Shown one piece after another: positions 1 through 4,690 of a stretch of DNA of 7,355 nt. The notes under the pieces were generated by a model. It searched no databases and was not told the DNA's origin. It saw only the letters and a list, made by a program, of their open reading frames with translations. Position numbers and translations under genes: made by a program. Numbering within the stretch: the first letter of the stretch is position 1; each line of letters starts with the position of its first letter. Source of the stretch: JAUWVG01 sp964633715. GTDB taxonomy: Bacteria; Acidobacteriota; Aminicenantia; Aminicenantales; Aminicenantaceae. The stretch is from positions 1-7,355 of the forward strand of contig CAZWHQ010000095.1 of assembly GCA_964633715.1 (NCBI GenBank). Direction: 5' to 3'.

Positions 1-1
1 C

Positions 2-208
2 GGTGTTCATACTGCTCTAAAAACCTCTCAAAATTATGGAACAACACGCGGTACATCAGTTCCTCCAATAAGAATAAATGAGATTGTTCATGGAAAACGA
101 GCTATTTCCGCCAATACAGCTCTCCGGTTATCGAAATATTTTGGAACCTCAGAAAGATTCTGGTTGAATATTCAAGTAAAATTTGAGGGCATAAAAAGTA
201 CTTATTAA
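2..208 (+). CDS. higA: C-terminal part of a HigA/VapI-type (XRE family) antitoxin; 5' end outside window, possibly a frameshifted remnant
   Basis: The frame ending with TAA at 206-208 reads VPPIRINEIVHGKRAISANT, then ALRLSKYFGTSERFWLNIQ. This is the signature C-terminal half of HigA/VapI antitoxins: recognition helix, 'RINEIVHGKR' turn and 'ALRL..YFGTS..FWLN' helices. In the known family this helix-turn-helix protein neutralises the RelE-like toxin HigB and represses its own operon, and higB normally lies just upstream, here outside the window. The residues before VPP are less convincing. SQN is present, but it sits one residue further from VPP than I expect. The +1 frame (codons from position 3) carries family-like ILL...KPLKI and EQHA fragments broken by a TAA at 18-20. 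The upstream half may therefore be decayed, or simply divergent. The C-terminal assignment is secure; whether the gene is intact is not. Confidence 0.75.
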   Translation, partial: GVHTALKTSQNYGTTRGTSVPPIRINEIVHGKRAISANTALRLSKYFGTSERFWLNIQVKFEGIKSTY

Positions 209-445
209 ACCACAATTGAACCACTTAGGATGAATTCCGTACATTATAGAAGTGAACCAATAAAATAAAAGAGAATTAATCATGAGACTAAAAACAATTT
301 GAAACTTAGAGCTCCTCTAATTTGATGTCCTATAGACTTTTCAACACTCAATCAGGTGTGTGAAAAATAATGAGAGTTCAGATACAAACATGAAATATTC
401 AAAATACTCTTCCAATATGAAAAAAATGCTTTGCTGGTCAAAGGA
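209..445. other. AT-rich intergenic region, no firm gene
   Basis: This gap separates the antitoxin fragment from the hydrolase. I see no RNA gene, no convincing terminator and no well-spaced promoter. TTGAAC at 216-221 with TACATT at 240-245 is the nearest pair (18-bp spacing) and is weak. A 19-codon reading frame (ATG at 390, in-frame ATGs at 417 and 426, TGA at 447-449) ends overlapping the ATG of the hydrolase as ATGA. It has no good ribosome binding site, so it is mentioned only as a possible leader peptide. Confidence 0.4.
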
Positions 446-1666
446 ATGAAAAACATTCAAAGGGGTAATCGTAGGTCTGTGATTCTGGCATTACTGATTC
501 TGCCTCAGCTCTTTATTTTGTCTTGCGAAGGTTTTGTTGCCAAAGAAGATGCTTCAAGTGGTGTGGCAAAGAAGACCTCCACCAGAGAAGAAGAGATCCG
601 TTTCTCCAATGGGGAAGCACTCTTGGAAGGGACTTTGTTCTGGCCATCCTCAAAAGCTGATTGCCCAGCGGTAGTGATTCTTGCAGGCAGTGACAGAAGC
701 AAACGAGGCCCGTTGAGGATAAAACTAGCCAAACACTTCGCAGCCAACAACATAGCTGCCTTGGTCTATGACAGTCCTGGAACGGGCACTTCAACCGGCA
801 ACGCACTTCTTCAGACTCGGGATGAGAGAGCCATTGAAGCGCTGCGTGCCGTCGATTATCTCCGAAAAATGCCCAGTATTCAATCAACATCGGTCGGCCT
901 TTTTGGAGGTAGCGAAGGAGCAGACGTCGCACTAATGGCTGCCGCAAAAGCCCCCCAAGTCACATTTGTGATAGCGGTATCAGGCCCGATTGGTGGCTCA
1001 GTACTCGATATATTGAGATACAGCGCCGAAAAGATGGGCCAAAAACAGGGACTCACACCTGACGAGATAACAAAGGCAATAACATTCAAGGAGATCGCGT
1101 TTGTATTCCTGAGCGGTGCCGAAATACTCGATTGGCCCTTGATTGAAAACAGGACCCATCAATGGGAGGATGATAACTGGGTCGCATTTATTGACATTGC
1201 AAAGCAGCAAAGAGAGGATCTGACCAGGCAAAAAAAGCAAGTACTGTTGGATTCACTTAAACAGGTCATAGCTCGATTCGAGACTCAACGATGGTTCAGA
1301 ACAGTGGAACTTGGAGGTGCTCTTCAACAAGCGGTTAACAACTTGAAGGTGGACGATTTTTTCTCGCTGATGGAAGGAGGGCGGTACAATCGTGACTTTG
1401 ACCGAAATCTATTTCGTGAAGTATCCCAAATCAAGTGCCCAGTCCTTGCGATCTGGGGACAAGAAGATTCATTCCTGCCACCGAATCAGAGTGCAATGAG
1501 GTTGAAAAAATACCTCGCTGATTCCAATCATCCAGACTACGAAATAAAGATCTTCCAGAATGCAAGCCATTTCCTGACTGTCCCGGATTCGGATACTGAA
1601 TTCATCCCAGGCTATCTTGATAAGATGACAGATTGGCTGAGAAGGCGAGTTGACCTTGAAAAATAG
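446..1666 (+). CDS. Predicted lipoprotein alpha/beta hydrolase (esterase/acyl-hydrolase type)
   Basis: A 406-residue protein if started at ATG 446; the same frame can be read from TTG 431. I prefer 446 because it gives a clean lipoprotein signal: basic MKNIQRGNRR, a hydrophobic run, then lipobox FILS-Cys27. The +2 residue is Glu, not Asp, so by the E. coli rule it would go to the outer membrane. The body is an alpha/beta hydrolase: oxyanion-type LAGS at about 79-82, YDSPGTGTSTG from about 108 (family YDxRGxGxSxG, with Arg replaced by Pro), nucleophile elbow GGSEG with Ser156, acid Asp341 in WGQED, and His375 in NASHF. The triad is complete. Residues about 195-320 form a helical, charged insertion that is probably a lid. 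The overall pattern resembles EstD/YcjY-like and BAAT-related serine hydrolases; the substrate cannot be told. The start has a poor ribosome binding site (AGGA directly abuts the ATG). No operon partner lies within reach downstream. Confidence 0.85.
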   Translation: MKNIQRGNRRSVILALLILPQLFILSCEGFVAKEDASSGVAKKTSTREEEIRFSNGEALLEGTLFWPSSKADCPAVVILAGSDRSKRGPLRIKLAKHFAANNIAALVYDSPGTGTSTGNALLQTRDERAIEALRAVDYLRKMPSIQSTSVGLFGGSEGADVALMAAAKAPQVTFVIAVSGPIGGSVLDILRYSAEKMGQKQGLTPDEITKAITFKEIAFVFLSGAEILDWPLIENRTHQWEDDNWVAFIDIAKQQREDLTRQKKQVLLDSLKQVIARFETQRWFRTVELGGALQQAVNNLKVDDFFSLMEGGRYNRDFDRNLFREVSQIKCPVLAIWGQEDSFLPPNQSAMRLKKYLADSNHPDYEIKIFQNASHFLTVPDSDTEFIPGYLDKMTDWLRRRVDLEK

Positions 1667-1982
1667 AGTTGAAGTATAATATGGCATCCAAATCCTTGAA
1701 TTAAGTACTCAAATTGAAAAAATTTAACGCATAAACCAAGATTTAAAAACAGGGTCAAATCCACTTTGAATCTTAGTAGGGGAGATGTGTTTATTTCCGC
1801 GCAATGGTCTTAGAAGCCCGATTTATGGGGAAAAAAAGACTTTAAGATCTATTATCGTACTTGTATTTAGCTTATATCATTTTGTATGAACAAGATTGCT
1901 TGGTCTGACCCCGCAAATCCAATGAAGAAGGTTTGATACCTCATCTTTTTTTTCCAGGGGGAATTTTGGTCTTCGAGGCCAT
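1667..1982. other. AT-rich gap between convergent genes
   Basis: About 316 bases without a supported gene lie between the hydrolase and the convergent lectin-domain gene. The gap holds a candidate short repeat element (1751-1912, listed separately), a run of eight T at 1946-1953 and a small hairpin (1968-1980, GGTCT/AGGCC) just past the lectin gene's stop. Neither of the latter makes a convincing intrinsic terminator. Confidence 0.5.
1751..1912. repeat. Possible MITE/REP-like relic with GGGTCA-type inverted ends
   Basis: AGGGTCAAATCC at 1751-1762 faces GGTCTGACCCC at 1902-1912, whose reverse complement is GGGGTCAGACC. The two ends are therefore imperfect inverted copies about 160 bp apart, with no reading frame between them. 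GGGGTCAGACC-like strings are, from general knowledge, common around IS200-like/REP-associated transposase genes in Proteobacteria. No target-site duplication is obvious. One copy in one window cannot prove mobility; it could be chance. Confidence 0.3.
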
Positions 1983-3539
1983 CTATTTGAGCTTATAAAA
2001 CACCATCACTTCAGCGTCGTATCCCCCGTCGACGGAAATAATGTATTTTCCCGGAGTGAGGACCAGGGCGTTCAGTGGTCCACCTGATTCAAAGACTTGG
2101 CCCTCTTTGTTCACTAGATAGCTGTACACCCGGGATCCTGCAAAATCGTCTTTGTGGATGGTGAATCCTTCACGTATTACTTTTTCCCCTGTTTCACAGT
2201 TAAAACCGCTTTCAAGTCCGCTGTAGCGAAAGCCTGAGGCCTCCTGACCTACCGGAACAGTGAAATTTCCCCATTCTGCTTCACAATTTCCCTTGGTCCC
2301 AATGATGCGTGCAATAATTTCTGTCTCACCCTGTTTTTTGGCTCCTGCTGTTTCCTCTGGGGGGATGACCGGAGGAGTCTCCAAAGCCCACCCGCAGACT
2401 TCCACTTCAGCGAGAGATAAAATATTCGTACCAATTCGAGCGAGTACGTTTGTGCCGATGAGTTGAATCCTGACATAGCGGCCCTGGAAATTCACATCCA
2501 TCCTTTGTGTTTCAGGAGCCTGACCATTAAATTTATATTTCCAGATATCCGGATCCTTGATGATTTCATCGAGGATGTCTTCGGGAAAGGGATCCTTGGA
2601 AACGAGCAGATAAAAGTTGCTCAGTCTGTAGGCATACTGGTCCGTTCGGTTCCAGAGATAGAGATGGGTGATTTGGCAGAGGGTTCCCAGGTCTACCTCC
2701 CACCAGGCTTCCTTTTGTATATCAGTTTCAGTGATCGAATTGTCAGAGGGGATTCCGGAAGTATTTCCATCCACGGCTCTCCTTGCTGAACGTCCATAGG
2801 CTGTGCTGGATTGGCGGGCGTTTTTTCGCAATGCCAGATCACATTTTGAGGACAATTGTCCGGTATCCTCTGGAGGATTTGGCTTCTTTTTTTCGGGTGG
2901 TGGCGGAGGTGGTGGAGTTCCTCCTCCTCCGGGCTCGAACTTGTAAACATACCGGTGCCCGTTTGTTCCTGTAACACCGGTTGCCCTAAAGAGGATGTGC
3001 ATCAGCGCTCGTGTGTTTCCGCCAGGTACTGTCCATTCAAGATTCCGGCATTCGCTGCTGGCGTTGAAGTTTTTTCCGATGATTCCGGCTTCACATTTTG
3101 TATGAAAGAGATTCCCCCCATCAACCCAGGCCCCTTCTTCCGTCCAAAATTCCACGCCTACGTACATAAAAATTCCCTCGCCGTAGACCAGATAACCACT
3201 CTTTCCCGGTGTGCCTTCTATGGATACACCGATATTAAACATAATGGTCTCTCCGGGTATCAATTCAGCCGGGGGTGACGTCCAGGTTGAAGTGCAGGTG
3301 TAAGTGCTCACTTCTTGGGTCTGATGATGGTATATGGTTGCTTTTTGTGTTGTTGGAGTGACGGAATAGCGGTTTTTCCCCCCCTGATCCATATGAGCCT
3401 TATTAGCCGGGTGCATATCTTCAATAGGTGCATCATTTACAAGTTTCCAGACTCCCGTATTTTGTTTAGCAGGGGATGGGAATGCCATAATGGCCACAGA
3501 AAAAATCAATAGGAAACATCTTGTTATCTGTTTGATCAT
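1983..3539 (-). CDS. Secreted protein with F-type lectin (fucolectin/FTP, discoidin-like) domain
   Basis: 518 residues with a Sec signal peptide (MIKQITR, hydrophobic core, PSPA cleavage near residue 24). The order is: N-terminal region about 28-203, unrecognised, probably beta-rich, with Cys82, Cys149 and Cys164; a Gly/Pro linker 204-227 containing seven consecutive prolines; an F-type lectin domain about 234-384; and an unrecognised C-terminal region about 405-518. The lectin call rests on ARQSSTAYG, RAVDGNTSG, WWEVDLG, NRTDQYAYRLSNF, RYVRIQL and LSLAEVEVCG, in family order and spacing. The fucose motif HX26RXDX4R/K is met at Arg298, Asp300 and Arg305, but the His position is Glu271. The family binds fucosylated glycans outside the cell; binding here is uncertain. 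No catalytic domain is seen. The gene has a perfect ribosome binding site and its own promoter, and diverges from the gene at 3655. The start at 3539 is secure. Confidence 0.85.
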   Translation of the reverse strand: MIKQITRCFLLIFSVAIMAFPSPAKQNTGVWKLVNDAPIEDMHPANKAHMDQGGKNRYSVTPTTQKATIYHHQTQEVSTYTCTSTWTSPPAELIPGETIMFNIGVSIEGTPGKSGYLVYGEGIFMYVGVEFWTEEGAWVDGGNLFHTKCEAGIIGKNFNASSECRNLEWTVPGGNTRALMHILFRATGVTGTNGHRYVYKFEPGGGGTPPPPPPPEKKKPNPPEDTGQLSSKCDLALRKNARQSSTAYGRSARRAVDGNTSGIPSDNSITETDIQKEAWWEVDLGTLCQITHLYLWNRTDQYAYRLSNFYLLVSKDPFPEDILDEIIKDPDIWKYKFNGQAPETQRMDVNFQGRYVRIQLIGTNVLARIGTNILSLAEVEVCGWALETPPVIPPEETAGAKKQGETEIIARIIGTKGNCEAEWGNFTVPVGQEASGFRYSGLESGFNCETGEKVIREGFTIHKDDFAGSRVYSYLVNKEGQVFESGGPLNALVLTPGKYIISVDGGYDAEVMVFYKLK

Positions 3540-3546
3540 TTCAAAA

Positions 3547-3555
3547 ACCTCCTTT
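3547..3555 (-). promoter_or_regulatory. Ribosome binding site of the lectin-domain gene
   Basis: Read on the minus strand this is AAAGGAGGT, a full Shine-Dalgarno match, 7 nt before the ATG at 3539. It fixes the start and suggests strong translation. Confidence 0.9.
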
Positions 3556-3572
3556 GATGTGCCAACATGAAA

Positions 3573-3601
3573 ATTCTAATTGTAAGAGATTTGAGTGTCA
3601 A
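3573..3601 (-). promoter_or_regulatory. Sigma70-type promoter for the lectin-domain gene
   Basis: On the minus strand TTGACA (3596-3601) is followed by a 17-bp spacer and TAGAAT (3573-3578), a near-consensus promoter with 11 of 12 matches and optimal spacing. The transcript would start near 3566 and leave a leader of about 27 nt with the ribosome binding site inside it. Confidence 0.8.
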
Positions 3602-3622
3602 GTGATTTAATGACTCTTGACA
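3596..3622. promoter_or_regulatory. Inverted repeat joining the two divergent -35 boxes, candidate operator
   Basis: TGTCAAG (3596-3602) and CTTGACA (3616-3622) are perfect 7-bp inverted copies around a 13-bp AT-rich spacer. Each arm contains one of the two TTGACA -35 boxes. Part of the symmetry follows simply from two back-to-back consensus -35 boxes; only the seventh base pair is extra. A protein bound here would reach both promoters, but no regulator is encoded in the window. Confidence 0.4.
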
Positions 3623-3646
3623 GGGTCTCATTCAATCCCCTATGAT
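3617..3646 (+). promoter_or_regulatory. Sigma70-type promoter for the exported-protein gene at 3655
   Basis: TTGACA (3617-3622), an 18-bp spacer and TATGAT (3641-3646) match the consensus at 11 of 12 positions. Transcription would begin about 7 bases after the -10 box, near 3653, which is at the start codon itself. Confidence 0.75.
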
Positions 3647-3654
3647 CAAAATTG

Positions 3655-4659
3655 ATGAGAGGAATATCCCGGCAAGGCCGGCCCGGCCGGCTGTCATTCG
3701 GCTTTGAATTTAAAGCCAGCCGTTTTCTTTTATGGACTCTCTTCCTGGTTTTACTGGGATTTCCTCTGTGGGCAAACCTCCGTGCTCCTTTTCAGATGGA
3801 CGGTTTATTCAGCGGCGCCTTAAAGCTGGAGAATGGAGAGCCGGGCCTTGTTCTTTTGGGAGAAGAGATCCGTGTTGTATTTCCGGATATGGACATCCGT
3901 GCCCTGTCCCCGGAAGATACGGTCTCCTTTACCGTGACCTATGAGTTTGACAGCCGGCTGCCAGGGGAAGTGACTCTTCCCGTCCACTTTATCGCCCTGG
4001 ATATCCAGGCGCTGGAGGTGGCCTTGAATGGGTCTCCTCTTCCGGTCGAATTCTCAGCCGAAGACGAAGCCAAGTTGGAGTGTCTTAAATTTCTCGTGCA
4101 CCATAGGTCCTCTTTTTTACCCGAATTTTACGGCCGGTTTCTCGATCGGATCGGCAAAAAGACCACACCGGACTTGACCGGGGAATATTTGGGAAATTTG
4201 TCCATCAGGGATATCTTCGATTGGCAGGCGCCTGTTGATACGAACAAGAATGATTTCCCGTTGGCCGGTTTCAGAATAACGTTAAAACCGGGACGAAACA
4301 GCCTCATCCTTACATACCGGCAGAGATTTTATGTCGAGGAGAGGGGCCACGGCTATTTCAGTGCATGGCCGGAAAAAGGGATAACCGGGATCGACTACCT
4401 GCTTTATCCGATCAGGACCTGGCCGCCAGCCGAGGATTTCAAGTTTCGCGTGAGTGTGGAGATACCAGACTTCCATAAAAGAAAGCTGTTTCTCCCTTCC
4501 TGGAAGATTCCCAGGATTAAGAGCAACTTATCCCTCGTCGCAGATTATGACAGAAAAAAACACCTCACAAGACTCAGGGGAGACTTTGATCAAATTCCGG
4601 CAGACATTTTCACTCTCCTAGTTTGGGTGGATAAAAAGGCTCCTGACTATCTGAAGTGA
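3655..4659 (+). CDS. Exported protein of unknown function, probably leaderless mRNA
   Basis: 334 residues from ATG 3655; TTG 3652 is the only alternative upstream, because TGA at 3643-3645 closes the frame. The N-terminus is a long basic stretch (MRGISRQGRPGR...KASR) followed by a hydrophobic core (residues 24-39) and a plausible signal peptidase site FPLWA-Asn41. The mature part has no further membrane segment and a single Cys (143). It alternates hydrophobic and polar residues in strand-like fashion: SFTVTYEFD about 91-99, a helical stretch about 136-166, FRITL...NSLILTYRQ about 206-223, FRVSVEIPD about 264-272 and IFTLLVWVD about 318-326. This suggests beta-sandwich domains. The pattern of a tyrosine-rich strand followed by 'YLLYPIRTWPP' and 'FRVSVEIPD' reminds me of DUF4424-like secreted proteins, but I cannot assign a family. 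No catalytic motif is visible. It converges with the 837-residue gene, with 31 bp between stops. Confidence 0.8.
   Translation: MRGISRQGRPGRLSFGFEFKASRFLLWTLFLVLLGFPLWANLRAPFQMDGLFSGALKLENGEPGLVLLGEEIRVVFPDMDIRALSPEDTVSFTVTYEFDSRLPGEVTLPVHFIALDIQALEVALNGSPLPVEFSAEDEAKLECLKFLVHHRSSFLPEFYGRFLDRIGKKTTPDLTGEYLGNLSIRDIFDWQAPVDTNKNDFPLAGFRITLKPGRNSLILTYRQRFYVEERGHGYFSAWPEKGITGIDYLLYPIRTWPPAEDFKFRVSVEIPDFHKRKLFLPSWKIPRIKSNLSLVADYDRKKHLTRLRGDFDQIPADIFTLLVWVDKKAPDYLK
3676..3692 (+). other. GC-rich hairpin just inside the gene at 3655
   Basis: GCCGG (3677-3681) can pair with CCGGC (3687-3691), with a possible G-T closing pair at 3676/3692 and a 5-nt loop. It lies about 22 nt downstream of the ATG within the codons for the basic n-region. 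It may affect initiation on a leaderless transcript, or may simply reflect Gly/Arg/Pro codons. Confidence 0.35.
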
Positions 4660-4690
4660 ATCGTCTCTTCCATCACCAGGGCAAAAAGAC

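Noticed and set aside
331..336. TATAGA as a -10 box for the hydrolase with TTGAAA near 299-304
   Set aside because: The spacing is about 26 bp, far outside the usual 16-19 bp.
344..359. ACAC/GTGT hairpin upstream of the hydrolase as a regulatory structure
   Set aside because: Four-base stem only, with no associated U-tract or conserved element; expected by chance.
513..947. 144-codon open frame on the minus strand within the hydrolase
   Set aside because: Opposes a gene with a complete catalytic triad and lipobox; its Cys/Trp/Leu/Arg-rich composition is typical of antisense frames.
1929..1953. Possible intrinsic terminator for the hydrolase: AGGT/ACCT stem followed by eight T
   Set aside because: The stem is only 4 bp, is separated from the T-run by four bases, and lies about 260 bp past the stop codon. 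Too weak to call.
1968..1980. GGTCT-TCG-AGGCC hairpin just past the lectin gene's stop (minus strand) as a terminator
   Set aside because: Short stem containing a G-T pair, with no U-tract following on the minus strand (AAAATTCCCCC follows).
2463..2789. 108-codon open frame on the + strand inside the lectin gene
   Set aside because: Shadow of the minus-strand coding sequence. The minus frame has signal peptide, domain motifs, ribosome binding site and promoter; the plus frame has none.
2856..3278. 140-codon open frame on the + strand opposite the lectin gene
   Set aside because: The Trp/Ser-rich start is the complement of the Gly/Pro linker codons; there is no ribosome binding site and no recognisable domain.
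4660..4690. Bidirectional terminator between the convergent genes
   Set aside because: No inverted repeat of useful length and no T-run in the 31 bp between the stop codons.
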